Source: Erwinia sp. E602 (GTDB lineage Bacteria; Pseudomonadota; Gammaproteobacteria; Enterobacterales; Enterobacteriaceae). From it: DNA of 64,000 nucleotides. The position numbers were made by a program, and so were the translations under genes. Shown piece after piece: positions 19,070 to 27,742 of this stretch (the stretch's first letter is position 1; each line of letters starts with the position of its first letter). Location: positions 1,922,001 through 1,986,000 of the forward strand of contig NZ_CP046582.1 of the NCBI RefSeq assembly GCF_018141005.1, read 5' to 3'. The notes under the pieces are model-generated. The model worked only from the letters and a program-made list of their open reading frames with translations. It searched no databases and was not told the DNA's origin.

Positions 19070-19983
19070 GCTAACTCTCCTTCGTTAAGTTGGTAGCCTG
19101 CGGCACGGAGTGCGGCGTGCAGGGTCTGATAACCGATTCGCGCGTACTGCAACGGCGGTGCTTTGGCCGGATCCTGTTCTGCTTCCACCACAAACCAGCC
19201 CTGATAGCCGATGGCCGCCAGTCTGCTGACGATGGCTGTAAAGTCGATTGCGCCGTCGCCGGGTACGGTATAGACGCCTTTCAGCACCGCATCAAGGAAC
19301 GAGTCGCGCTGCCAGTCGAGCGCCGTCAGCACCTCTGCCCGCACATCTTTGGTGTGGACGTGGTTAATGCGTGCGCCGTGTTTTTCCAGCACCCGCAGCG
19401 GATCGCCGCCGGCAAACACCAGGTGCCCGGCGTCAAACAGCAGGCCGACGTCCGGGTGTGTGGCGGCCATCAGCCGGTCGATGTCGTGTTCATCCTCGAT
19501 CGCCGTGCCGATATGGTGATGGAAGGCCAGCGGCACGCCGAACTCACGGCAGAAGGTCGCCAGCTGCGACAGCCTGTCGCCGTACGCCGCGATCTGCGCG
19601 TCGGTCAGGCGGCGGCGCTGCGCCAGCGGGATCTGCTGCTGGTTCTGAATGGTGCCCGCCGTTTCGCCATACACCAGGCAGGCCGCCCCGCAGTCGCGGA
19701 ACAGGGTTAACTGCGGCAGTAGTTGTGCGATCTCCGCGTCAAGGCTGTTATCCAGCAGGGTGCCGGAGTACCAGCCGGAGACCAGCTCCAGCCGGTGCGC
19801 GTTCAGCGCGGCGCGCAGTTCCGGCGTGGTTTTCGGGAATTTGCCGCCGGTTTCCACCCCCTGAAAGCCGGCCTCGCGGCTCTCCGCCAGGCAGGTCTCC
19901 AGCGGTGTGTCGCCGCCCAGCTGCGGCAAATCGTCGTTGGACCAGGCAATAGGCGCGATGCCAAGTTTTGCTTGTAACGTCAT
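19066..19983 (-). CDS. iolE: Inosose dehydratase IolE
   Basis: The product is 305 residues and dehydrates 2-keto-myo-inositol to a trihydroxycyclohexane-dione. It reads KLGIAPIAWSNDDLPQLGGD at the start, then AFHHHIGTAIED, LLFDAGHLVFAGGDP, INHVHTKD and YTVPGDGAIDF, near-diagnostic blocks of IolE with the His/Asp/Glu metal ligands of the AP-endonuclease-2 TIM-barrel fold. I use the ATG at 19983; a TTG six bases upstream is in frame but less likely. It lies 15 bp after iolD and overlaps the SDR gene by four bases. Confidence 0.94.
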   Translation of the reverse strand: MTLQAKLGIAPIAWSNDDLPQLGGDTPLETCLAESREAGFQGVETGGKFPKTTPELRAALNAHRLELVSGWYSGTLLDNSLDAEIAQLLPQLTLFRDCGAACLVYGETAGTIQNQQQIPLAQRRRLTDAQIAAYGDRLSQLATFCREFGVPLAFHHHIGTAIEDEHDIDRLMAATHPDVGLLFDAGHLVFAGGDPLRVLEKHGARINHVHTKDVRAEVLTALDWQRDSFLDAVLKGVYTVPGDGAIDFTAIVSRLAAIGYQGWFVVEAEQDPAKAPPLQYARIGYQTLHAALRAAGYQLNEGELA

Positions 19984-19998
19984 GATCAACTCTCTCTG

Positions 19999-21840
19999 TT
20001 AAATGCCAGTACGCTGTTTTTTACGGCCCGCCACGTGCTCGCGACGCGCCTCATTAACGCTTTCCCGTGCGCTGACCTCCGGTACGCCGACGTCCCACCA
20101 GGCATCGCCCGGCGTCCAGCAGTGCGGATCGGTCACGATGGAAATCACCGTAGTGCGGTCGTTGCTTTTCGCCCAGTCGATGGCGTCGGCCAGTTCGGCC
20201 AGCGAGCCGACCTGACGGGCCAGCGCGCCCATTGAACGGGCGTTGGCGACAAAGTCCACCGGGAAGGGTTCCTGCACGCGGCAGTCTTTCAGCAGGTTGT
20301 TAAAGGACGCACCGCCCTTGGCGTTCTGCAGGCGGTTGATCACCGCATAGCCGCCGTTATCACACACCAGCAGGATAAATTTGTGGCCGGAGAGCACGCT
20401 GGAGTAGATATCCGAGTTCATCATCATGTAGGTGCCATCGCCGATCATCACGAAGACATCCTCATGCTGCCCGGCCATTGCCGCGCCCCAGCCTGCGGAC
20501 AGTTCATAGCCCATGCAGGAGAAGCCGAACTCACAGTCGAACGTGCCGGGGTTTTTCACCTGCCAGCCTTTTACCAGTTCGCCCGGCAGGCCGCCAGCGG
20601 CGCTGATAATGTAGTCATTCGCGGCGGCGCGGGCGTTGACCACGCCGATCACCTGGGCGTAGCTCGGCACGGTGGCACCGGTATCGGCCTGTTTTTCGGC
20701 AATCAGCCGGTTCCAGCCGTCAAACGCCTCGCGGCCGCTGGCCAGCCAGCGCGGATCGGCCTGCCAGTCGCCCAGCGCGGCATGCAGTTCGCTGAGGCCT
20801 TCACGCGCATCGGCGACCAGCGGAATGGCGCGGTGTTTCCAGGCGTCAAAGCGGGCGGCATTGAGGGCGATAAACTGCGCCTGCGGATGAAATACCGTCC
20901 ACGAACCCGTAACAAAGTCCATCAGGCGGGTGCCGATGGCGATGATCACGTCGGCCCCGGCGGCCAGCTTATTGCCGGAGGTGGAGCCGAGAATGCCCAC
21001 CGGGCCGATATGCAGCGGGTGGTGGTGGCTGAAGCTGCCTTTGCCGGCGATGGTCTCCACCACCGGAATACCGCGCGCTTCGGCAAATTCCGCCAGCGCG
21101 GCTTCGGCCTGCGAGTAGCGCACGCCGCCCCCGGCGATAATCAGCGGGCGTTTTGCCGCCAGCAGCGCCTCCACCGCCTGCGCCAGCACCCGCTGGTCGG
21201 GGCGTGGACGCGGCATCTGATGAATCCGTGGCTGGAAAAATTCTTCCGGGTAGTCGTACGCCAGCTCCTGCACGTCCTGGCAGATGCCGATAAACGCCGG
21301 GCCGCAGTCGGCCGGGTCGAGCATCGTTGCCACCGCCTGCGGCAGCGACGATAGAATCTGTTCCGGCCAGCTGATGCGATCCCAGTAACGCGACACCGGC
21401 TTAAAGGCATCGTTAACGGTGATCGTCGGGTCGTTAAAGTGCTCCACCTGCTGCATCACCGGATCGGGAACCCGGCGGGCAAAGCTGTCGCCGCAGATCA
21501 TCAGCAGCGGCAGGCGGCTGGTGTGCGCCACCCCGGCGGCGGTCAGCAGGTTGGTGGTGCCGGGGCCGATGGAGGCGGTGACCACCATAATCTGCCGGCG
21601 CACCCGGGCCTTGGCGAAACCGACGGCGGCAAACGCCATCGACTGCTCGTTCTGGCCGCGCCAGGTGGGCAGAGTGTCCTGCACCGCTTCCAGCGCTTCG
21701 CCGAGGCAGGTCACATTGCCGTGACCAAAAATGCCGAACACGCCGGGAAACAGCGGCAGCCGTTCCCCGTCGATCTCGGTAAACTGATTGCTCAGATAGC
21801 GAACGACTGCCTGAGCGGTGGTGCAACGTACTGTAGTCAT
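19999..21840 (-). CDS. iolD: 3D-trihydroxycyclohexane-1,2-dione acylhydrolase IolD (ThDP enzyme)
   Basis: The product is 613 residues from the ATG at 21840 (a GTG at 21852 is an alternative). It opens the ring of the IolE product to give 5-deoxyglucuronate. The N-terminal ThDP half has VFGIFGHGNV, the Glu-containing RGQNEQSM segment and NDAFKPVSRYWDRI. The central domain has LIIAGGGVRYS. The C-terminal PP domain has GFSCMGYELS and the ThDP/Mg motif GDGTYMMM...N. Length and blocks match IolD throughout. First metabolic gene after the RpiR regulator; 15 bp to iolE. Confidence 0.94.
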   Translation of the reverse strand: MTTVRCTTAQAVVRYLSNQFTEIDGERLPLFPGVFGIFGHGNVTCLGEALEAVQDTLPTWRGQNEQSMAFAAVGFAKARVRRQIMVVTASIGPGTTNLLTAAGVAHTSRLPLLMICGDSFARRVPDPVMQQVEHFNDPTITVNDAFKPVSRYWDRISWPEQILSSLPQAVATMLDPADCGPAFIGICQDVQELAYDYPEEFFQPRIHQMPRPRPDQRVLAQAVEALLAAKRPLIIAGGGVRYSQAEAALAEFAEARGIPVVETIAGKGSFSHHHPLHIGPVGILGSTSGNKLAAGADVIIAIGTRLMDFVTGSWTVFHPQAQFIALNAARFDAWKHRAIPLVADAREGLSELHAALGDWQADPRWLASGREAFDGWNRLIAEKQADTGATVPSYAQVIGVVNARAAANDYIISAAGGLPGELVKGWQVKNPGTFDCEFGFSCMGYELSAGWGAAMAGQHEDVFVMIGDGTYMMMNSDIYSSVLSGHKFILLVCDNGGYAVINRLQNAKGGASFNNLLKDCRVQEPFPVDFVANARSMGALARQVGSLAELADAIDWAKSNDRTTVISIVTDPHCWTPGDAWWDVGVPEVSARESVNEARREHVAGRKKQRTGI

Positions 21841-21921
21841 ATCGGAACTCACTCTGCCGGGATGCCGGGGAGCGGCATCGGGGTTACTGTTACAACAGAT
21901 ATTGCGTAATAAATATATTTT

Positions 21922-21935
21922 GCAATAAAAGTTGC
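21922..21935. promoter_or_regulatory. Candidate cyclitol-cluster operator, site 1
   Basis: GCAATAAAAGTTGC, an interrupted palindrome (GCAAT-N4-RTTGC), in the gap between the regulator gene and iolD, suggesting a second promoter or internal control for iolD. A further half-site lies at 21901. Confidence 0.55.
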
Positions 21936-22007
21936 ATTTTCGGGCGATAATACCCCCTTCCCGAACGGGCAGAGGGCTTACCGGTTAATTATCGGGTGGA
22001 GCCAGAA

Positions 22008-22943
22008 TCAGCTGCGGCCGCGTTTGCGCCCGGTTTCGCGTTTTTCCAGCGCGGTCAGCGTGTCGATCTGCGGCTCCTGCTCTTCCGGCTGCAGCACCGC
22101 CGCTAACGCCAGGGCGATGCTCTGCGCCAGGCAGACCGGGGCCGCCAGCGAACGCGAGAAGCTGTACTCCTCCTCCGGCACGTTAAACAGCACGCGGGCG
22201 CTTTTAGCCAACGGTGACAGCGGGCCGTCGGTGATTGCCACCACCGGCAGGCCTCGGGCGGCGGCGTCATCGGCGATGGCGATCACCTCCTTGGCGTAGT
22301 GGCGGAAGGCAATCGCAATCAGCACATCACCGTCACGCATATGGCTGGCCATCTGCGGCGCCAGCCCGCCTGCCGCATCCAGCAACACCACCCGACGGCC
22401 GAGCATGGTCAGCATATAGCGCAGCAGCGAGGCCACCGGCTCGGAGCGCAGCTGGCCGCTGATATAAATGGTCTCCGCCGCTTTCAGCAGCTGTGCGCTG
22501 GCATCGAGATCCTGCTCTGAGGTGCTGGTGATCAGCGCCTGCAGCGTGGCGATATCGCGGATCACCAGGCTCTGCAGGAAACCGAGGCTGCCCTGATGGT
22601 GGTTCTTTTTCAGGTCGACTTCCAGCGCGGTAATACGTTCGTTATAGCCCGGCGCGGCGGTGGCCAGCCGGGTCTGAAACACGCTCTGCATCTGCTTAAA
22701 CCCGCTGTAGCCGAAGGCCTGGGCAAAACGCACCAGCACCGATGGATGCATACCGCATTTCGCGGCCACCGCGTTAATCGACTCCAGCGCCACCGTGTTG
22801 GGGTTCTGGGTAATGTAACGCGCCGCCTGCTGGTAGCGGTCGGAGAGCTGCGGATAGCGCCGGGTGATCTCGTTCACAATCTGCTCATAACTGCTGTGCG
22901 GCAGCGGCGGTACGGCGGCTGGCGTGGCTTTCTCTTTTCCCAT
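22008..22943 (-). CDS. iolR: MurR/RpiR-family transcriptional regulator, likely IolR
   Basis: The product is 311 residues. The N-terminal HTH_6 domain (about 20-95) contains ESINAVAAKCGMHPSVLVRFAQAFG. A SIS sugar-phosphate-isomerase-like sensor domain follows (about 140-275, YISGQLRSEPVAS, HMRDGDVLIAIAF, VVAITDGPLSPLA). RpiR proteins with this layout control myo-inositol genes in many proteobacteria. It heads the leftward operon and faces the rightward aldehyde dehydrogenase operon across a 407-bp region with three palindromic sites. The family is certain; the IolR name rests on neighbourhood. Confidence 0.87.
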   Translation of the reverse strand: MGKEKATPAAVPPLPHSSYEQIVNEITRRYPQLSDRYQQAARYITQNPNTVALESINAVAAKCGMHPSVLVRFAQAFGYSGFKQMQSVFQTRLATAAPGYNERITALEVDLKKNHHQGSLGFLQSLVIRDIATLQALITSTSEQDLDASAQLLKAAETIYISGQLRSEPVASLLRYMLTMLGRRVVLLDAAGGLAPQMASHMRDGDVLIAIAFRHYAKEVIAIADDAAARGLPVVAITDGPLSPLAKSARVLFNVPEEEYSFSRSLAAPVCLAQSIALALAAVLQPEEQEPQIDTLTALEKRETGRKRGRS

Positions 22944-22989
22944 TCCTGATTCCTGTCGGGGCGGTTGCCATGATGGTCAGCACGCTACA

Positions 22990-23003
22990 GCAATAAAAAT
23001 TGC
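22990..23003. promoter_or_regulatory. Candidate cyclitol-cluster operator, site 2
   Basis: GCAATAAAAATTGC is a perfect 5-4-5 palindrome 47 bp upstream of the regulator start, well placed for autoregulation of the leftward operon. A degenerate copy (GCAATGCAATTATT) follows at about 23014. Confidence 0.62.
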
Positions 23004-23206
23004 AAGTAAAACGGCAATGCAATTATTTCTAACCGATTCCGCTGCGCCCGCGCAAAACATCCGGTGAAAGTTGTGATTTTGCTCTAAAAAATCACATTAA
23101 CTTTTTTTGCCTCGCAGCGGGCGGAGAAAATAGCTTGAGTTCATTTTATTGATTTAAAGAGATTAAATTATCCGTGACCGTTGTTTTATCACCTCCATTG
23201 CTGCTA

Positions 23207-23236
23207 TTGCAATTTTTGTTGCTATCAAACTAGTAT
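23207..23236 (+). promoter_or_regulatory. Possible sigma-70 promoter of the rightward cyclitol operon
   Basis: TTGCAA (23207-23212) and TAGTAT (23231-23236) with an 18-bp spacer, followed by a 114-bp leader to the aldehyde dehydrogenase. Both elements are interleaved with operator sites 3 and 4. Confidence 0.35.
23209..23222. promoter_or_regulatory. Candidate cyclitol-cluster operator, site 3
   Basis: GCAATTTTTGTTGC, same 5-4-5 palindrome with one mismatch. It lies 15 bp before site 4 and overlaps the presumed -35 of the rightward promoter. Confidence 0.6.
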
Positions 23237-23237
23237 T

Positions 23238-23251
23238 GCAATTATTGATGC
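23238..23251. promoter_or_regulatory. Candidate cyclitol-cluster operator, site 4
   Basis: GCAATTATTGATGC, the same palindrome with a weaker right half. It would lie over the start of the rightward transcript, a typical repressor position. Confidence 0.5.
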
Positions 23252-23350
23252 CGTGAGAGGGCCGCAGCAGGCGTAACCCGACCCGCGGATTTTATCCTGA
23301 ACAGGCCAGCAGGGCCTGCACGGAGCCAGACAGCGGAGGAGCAGGCGATC

Positions 23351-24784
23351 ATGTACGACAATTTCGAACAGTTTATCGACGGGAAATGGTGCACGGGCAG
23401 CAGCAGCGTCACGGTGCAGGTCAGCGATCCGGGTAACGATCAGCCGCTGGGTGAGATGCAGGCTGCCTCACGAGCAGACACCCTGCGGGCGTTAGCCAGT
23501 GCAGAACGGGCGCTGAGCGGCTGGAAGGCCACGGCCGGCTGGGATCGTGCCGCGCTGTTACAAAAGGTCGCCGCTGAGATGGTGACGATTACCGCCAGGG
23601 CGGCACTGACCATCTCGCAGGAGAGCGGCAAGCCGCTGGCGCAGGCGAAGCGTGAGTGGGAACTGTCGGTGGATCAGTTTATCTGGTACGCGGAAGAGGC
23701 ACGGCGGCTGTATGGCCGTATCGTTGAGAGCCGGGTGCCGGGCGGGCGATGTGAAGTCTCTCATGAGCCGGTCGGCGTGGTGGCAGCCTTTACCGCCTGG
23801 AACTTCCCGGTGGTGCTGGTGGCACGCAAGCTGGCCCCGGCGCTGGCCGCTGGTTGCACGGTGGTACTGCGTCCGTCCAGCGAGGTGCCGGGCTGCGCGA
23901 TGCTGATTTTCGAGTGCCTGCGCCGCGCCGGGCTGCCCGCCGGGGTGGCAAACCTGGTGATTGGCCCGGCCGCCGACACCTATCAGCCGCTGATTGAGGC
24001 GCCGCAGGTGAGAAAAGTGTCGCTGACCGGCTCCACCCGGCTGGGTCAGCAGATGATCCGCGACTCCGCCGCCACCATCAAGCGCCTGAGCATGGAGCTG
24101 GGCGGCAATGCGCCGGTGATCGTCTATGCCGATGCTGATATTGAGAAGGCGCTGGATCTGTCGGTAGCGACCAAATTCGCCAACTGCGGCCAGGTGTGCG
24201 TCACCGGCGACCGCTTTTATGTCCATGAGAGCCTCTACGCGCAGTTTGTTGAGGGCTTTGCCCGCCGCGCCAGCCAGCTGAAGGTCGGGTACGGCCAGGA
24301 TGAGGGCACGCAGATGGGGCCGCTGATCAACGCGCAGCGCCTGCAGGCGATGGAGGCGATTGTCGCCGATGCACGCCAGCGCGGTGGCCGGGTGGTGACC
24401 GGCGGGGAACGCATCAGCCTCAACGGTGGCCACTTCTTTGCCCCGACGGTGCTGGCCGATCTGCCCGACGAGGCGCTGGCGATCGCCGAAGAGAACTTTG
24501 GCCCGATTGCCGCCATCACCGCCTTTAGCGACACCGACGACCTGTGGCAACGGGTGAATGGCTCTGAGTATGCGCTCTCCGCCTACGCCTTTACCCGCGA
24601 CCCGGCGCTGATCCGCGAAACCGCCGCCCGGCTGGAAGCGGGCATGGTCGGGATTAACAGCTACGCGCTGGCCGCCGCCGAAGTGCCGTTTGGCGGCAGT
24701 AAAGCCAGCGGTATGGGTCGCGAAGGCGGGTCAGAAGGCATCCACGACTACCTCAACGTCAAACTGACCCAGGTTGTGCTGTAA
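23351..24784 (+). CDS. NAD(P)-dependent aldehyde dehydrogenase (semialdehyde type)
   Basis: 477 residues, the length of GabD-like enzymes. The cofactor site WNFP (150-153), the general-base Glu in MELGGNAP (Glu249) and the nucleophile Cys283 in NCGQVC are intact, as is the C-terminal PFGGSKASGMGREGG. It belongs with succinate/2-oxoglutarate semialdehyde dehydrogenases rather than the CoA-dependent methylmalonate-semialdehyde dehydrogenase IolA. First gene of the rightward operon; it likely oxidises an aldehyde made by the adjacent aldolase. Substrate unknown. Confidence 0.9.
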   Translation: MYDNFEQFIDGKWCTGSSSVTVQVSDPGNDQPLGEMQAASRADTLRALASAERALSGWKATAGWDRAALLQKVAAEMVTITARAALTISQESGKPLAQAKREWELSVDQFIWYAEEARRLYGRIVESRVPGGRCEVSHEPVGVVAAFTAWNFPVVLVARKLAPALAAGCTVVLRPSSEVPGCAMLIFECLRRAGLPAGVANLVIGPAADTYQPLIEAPQVRKVSLTGSTRLGQQMIRDSAATIKRLSMELGGNAPVIVYADADIEKALDLSVATKFANCGQVCVTGDRFYVHESLYAQFVEGFARRASQLKVGYGQDEGTQMGPLINAQRLQAMEAIVADARQRGGRVVTGGERISLNGGHFFAPTVLADLPDEALAIAEENFGPIAAITAFSDTDDLWQRVNGSEYALSAYAFTRDPALIRETAARLEAGMVGINSYALAAAEVPFGGSKASGMGREGGSEGIHDYLNVKLTQVVL

Positions 24785-24794
24785 AGGAGCTTTG

Positions 24795-25613
24795 ATGAAA
24801 ACCAATAACATTCGCCAGCGCTGGCAGGACGGCAACCCGGTGCTCAACGGCTGGCTGAGTATTGCCAGCCCGTTTACCGCCGAGATTATGGCCGCCCAGG
24901 GCTATGACGCGCTGACCATCGATCTGCAGCACGGTTTTGTCGGCTACGAACAGGCCACCACCATGCTGCAGGCGATGCGCGCCAGCGGCGTCGCCCCGAT
25001 GGTGCGGGTGCCGTGGCTGGAGCCGGGCAGCATTATGAAGGCGCTGGACGCCGGGGCGTGGGGCATTATCTGCCCGATGATCAATACCGCCGAACAGGCG
25101 CGCGAGCTGGTCGCCTGTATGCACTACCCGCCAGCGGGCAGCCGCAGCTTTGGCCCGACCCGCGTCAGCTTCGCCGCCGGAGCCGATTACGGCCAGTACG
25201 CCGATCAGCAGGTGGTGTGTTTTGCGATGATTGAAACCCGTGAGGCGCTGGATAACCTCGATGCAATCCTCGCCACGCCGGGTCTGGACGGTGTCTATAT
25301 CGGCCCCGCCGATCTGACGCTGGGGCTGACCGGGCGCAAATACCGTACCGGTTTTGACCGTGAAGAGCCGGAGATGCTGGCGGCGATTCAGCAGGTGCTG
25401 GCCTGCGCACACCGGGCCGGTAAAAAAGCCGGGCTGCATACCGGTTCAGCGGAGTATGCCGCCCGGGCCACCGGCTGGGGCTTCGACCTGGTGACGGTAT
25501 CCAACGACGTGCAGCTGCTGCGCGGCGCGGCGGCGGCCAGCGTGGCGCACTATCGCCAGCTGAGCGACGCGGCGGGGCAGGCCCGGGCGACTGAACAGCA
25601 GGGGGGGTATTGA
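24795..25613 (+). CDS. HpcH/HpaI-family class II aldolase
   Basis: 272 residues from the ATG at 24795, with AAAGGAG upstream. Blocks YDALTIDLQHG, APMVRVPW, WGIICPMINTAEQA, CFAMIETREAL and VYIGPADL are those of metal-dependent aldolases that split 4-hydroxy-2-oxo acids into pyruvate (or similar) and an aldehyde, including the Arg, Glu and Asp of the active site. It lies 10 bp after the aldehyde dehydrogenase, suggesting the two work in sequence. In the classical inositol route cleavage is done by a different aldolase (IolJ). Confidence 0.9.
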   Translation: MKTNNIRQRWQDGNPVLNGWLSIASPFTAEIMAAQGYDALTIDLQHGFVGYEQATTMLQAMRASGVAPMVRVPWLEPGSIMKALDAGAWGIICPMINTAEQARELVACMHYPPAGSRSFGPTRVSFAAGADYGQYADQQVVCFAMIETREALDNLDAILATPGLDGVYIGPADLTLGLTGRKYRTGFDREEPEMLAAIQQVLACAHRAGKKAGLHTGSAEYAARATGWGFDLVTVSNDVQLLRGAAAASVAHYRQLSDAAGQARATEQQGGY

Positions 25614-25614
25614 G

Positions 25615-25710
25615 ATGCTAACGCTACAGATAACCGGAAACATCACGGATGCAGAGCTGAGCGCGTCCGCTCTGCCAGCTGGCGCGAATACCCCGGAAAG
25701 GAGCGACTGA
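25615..25710 (+). CDS. Possible 31-aa small ORF between aldolase and dehydrogenase
   Basis: An ATG one base after the aldolase stop, preceded by a G-run, opens a 31-codon frame (MLTLQITGNITDAELSASAL...) that ends one base before the next start. The close fit at both ends hints at translational coupling, but the composition is undistinguished and the frame could be chance. Confidence 0.3.
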   Translation: MLTLQITGNITDAELSASALPAGANTPERSD

Positions 25711-25711
25711 G

Positions 25712-26704
25712 ATGCCACATATTCTGATTGCCGGCAATATCGATCCGGCCGGGGTGGAGGTGCTGCGCCAGGCCCCGGGCTTTACCCTGCAGCAGGTGGC
25801 TGAGGTCAGCGTGGAGAGCTACGCGCCGTATCTGGCGGAGGCCGATGGCCTGCTGATCCGTACCCAGCCGCTGACGGCGAAGGAGATTGCGGCCGCACCG
25901 CGCCTGCAAATTGTCTCACGCCACGGCGTTGGCTATGACTCGGTGGATGTGAATGCGCTGACCGATCGTCAGATCCCGCTGACCATCGTTGGCGACGTTA
26001 ATTCGCTGTCGGTGGCCGAACATACGGTAACGCTGCTGCTGGCGCTGGCCAAGCGCGTCTGCTACTTCGACCGCAGTATCCGAGAAGGGGAGTGGCAGCG
26101 CCGCAACGGTTTTTCCGCCGGAGAAGTGGCGGGGCGCACGCTGTTCCTGCTCGGCTTTGGCCGCATCGGCCGCGAAGTCGCCCGGCTGGCCGCCTGTTTC
26201 TGCATGCAGGTGATGGCGTATGACCCATACCTGCCGGATACGGCGTTCAGTGAACAGGGGGTGCAGCGGGTGACCAGTATTGCCGACGGGCTGGCGCAGG
26301 CCGATGCGGTCAGCGTGCATCTGCCGCTCAGCGGTGAACGTCCGCTGATCGGTGCCGCAGAGCTGGCGCTGATGAAGCCCGGTGCGCTGCTGATTAACAC
26401 CGCCCGTGGCGGGATTGTGGATGAGACGGCGCTGGCGGCGGCGCTGGAACGTGGCCACCTCGGCGGTGCCGGGCTGGACGTACTGCGTGACGAACCGGCC
26501 GATCTGCACTCGCCGCTGCTGGCACAACGCGACCGGCTGATTTTAAGCCCGCACTCCGCCGGGCTGACCGCCGAAGCCGCCAGACGAATGTCGGTGGCAG
26601 CGGCCGAAAATATTGTCGCGTTCTGGCGCGGCAAACTGGACCCGCGCCTGGTGGTGAATCCCCAGGTGCTGGCACTGACCACCCTGATGGGCCAGCTTCC
26701 CTGA
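25712..26704 (+). CDS. D-2-hydroxyacid dehydrogenase (SerA/GhrB-like)
   Basis: 330 residues. The NAD motif LLGFGRIGREVARLA lies at about 146-160. The catalytic Arg is in NTARGGIVDE, with a following Glu (LRDEPAD) and His (LSPHSAG), the standard D-isomer dehydrogenase triad. AAAGGAG precedes the ATG. Within the cyclitol operon it could reduce or oxidise a 2-oxo/2-hydroxy acid linked to the neighbouring aldolase. No ACT domain, so not full-length SerA. Confidence 0.9.
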   Translation: MPHILIAGNIDPAGVEVLRQAPGFTLQQVAEVSVESYAPYLAEADGLLIRTQPLTAKEIAAAPRLQIVSRHGVGYDSVDVNALTDRQIPLTIVGDVNSLSVAEHTVTLLLALAKRVCYFDRSIREGEWQRRNGFSAGEVAGRTLFLLGFGRIGREVARLAACFCMQVMAYDPYLPDTAFSEQGVQRVTSIADGLAQADAVSVHLPLSGERPLIGAAELALMKPGALLINTARGGIVDETALAAALERGHLGGAGLDVLRDEPADLHSPLLAQRDRLILSPHSAGLTAEAARRMSVAAAENIVAFWRGKLDPRLVVNPQVLALTTLMGQLP

Positions 26705-26736
26705 GCCGTCAACCCTGAACCGTTTCGGAGAACAGA

Positions 26737-27732
26737 ATGATCAGAATTGCCATGCTCGGTGCCGGCCGTATCGGCCAGGTTCATGCGGCTAATATTGCCC
26801 GTCACCCCCATGCGGTCCTCGCGGCGGTGGCCGACCCGCTGGTGGAAAACGCCCGCCAGCTGACCGACGCCTGGGGCGGCCACGCCTTCGCCGATCCGCT
26901 GGAGGCAATTAACCACCCGCAGGTGGACGCGGTGGTGATTGGCACCCCGACCCATACCCACGTTGAGCTGATGCTGGCGGCGGTACGGGCGGGAAAAGCG
27001 GTTTTGTGTGAAAAGCCGGTCGATCTCGATCTGGAAAAAGCCTTTGCCGCCCGCGATGCGCTGGGTGACGATGCCCGCCGGGTGATGCTCGGGTTTAACC
27101 GCCGCTTCGATCCCGGCTTCAGCGAGATCCACCGCCGTATTGCCGAAGGCGAAATTGGTGATTTCCATCAGCTGCTGATCACCAGCCGTGACCCGGATCT
27201 GGCCCCCTACGGCTATCTGCAAACCTCCGGCGGCATCTTCCGCGATATGGTGATCCACGACCTCGATCTCGCCCGCTGGTTCCTCGGCGAGGAGCCGGTG
27301 GAGGTGTTTGCCAGCGGCAGCCGCCTGTTTGCCCCGCAGCTGGCGGCGCTGGGCGATTACGACACGGTAATGGTGCAGCTGCGTACCGCCTCCGGTAAGC
27401 AGTGCCAGATCAACTGCAGCCGCCGCGCGGTGTACGGTTACGATCAGCGGCTGGAAGTGCTGGGTTCCGCCGGCATGCTGCTCAACGACAACCTGCGGGA
27501 AACCAGCGTGCGCCATTACAACGCGCAGCAAACCGAAGCGCGCGGCCCGCTGCTGGACTTCTTTATGGCCCGTTACACCGAGGCCTACCGGCTGGAGATC
27601 GACGCCTTTATCTCCGCGCTGCGCGCTAACCAGCCGATGCCGGTCACGGTAAACGACGGTTGCCAGGCGCTGAGGCTGGCCGATGCGGCCCAGCGTTCCG
27701 CAGATACCCGAAGTGTTGTCACCCTCGACTAA
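26737..27732 (+). CDS. iolG: Inositol 2-dehydrogenase (IolG/IdhA type)
   Basis: 331 residues. Rossmann start GAGRIGQVHAANI, the catalytic Lys in CEKPVDLD, then LGFNRRFDPGF, ITSRDPDLAP, GGIFRDMVIHDLDLARW and RRAVYGYDQRLEVLG. These blocks match the rhizobial myo-inositol dehydrogenase IdhA closely. It oxidises myo-inositol to 2-keto-inositol, the substrate of IolE encoded divergently. It sits between a hydroxyacid dehydrogenase and a second Gfo/Idh/MocA gene in one operon. Confidence 0.91.
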   Translation: MIRIAMLGAGRIGQVHAANIARHPHAVLAAVADPLVENARQLTDAWGGHAFADPLEAINHPQVDAVVIGTPTHTHVELMLAAVRAGKAVLCEKPVDLDLEKAFAARDALGDDARRVMLGFNRRFDPGFSEIHRRIAEGEIGDFHQLLITSRDPDLAPYGYLQTSGGIFRDMVIHDLDLARWFLGEEPVEVFASGSRLFAPQLAALGDYDTVMVQLRTASGKQCQINCSRRAVYGYDQRLEVLGSAGMLLNDNLRETSVRHYNAQQTEARGPLLDFFMARYTEAYRLEIDAFISALRANQPMPVTVNDGCQALRLADAAQRSADTRSVVTLD

Positions 27733-27742
27733 GGAAACAGAG

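Noticed and set aside
23351..24784. Call as iolA (methylmalonate-semialdehyde dehydrogenase)
   Set aside because: Motifs and length fit GabD-like aldehyde dehydrogenases, not the CoA-dependent IolA type.
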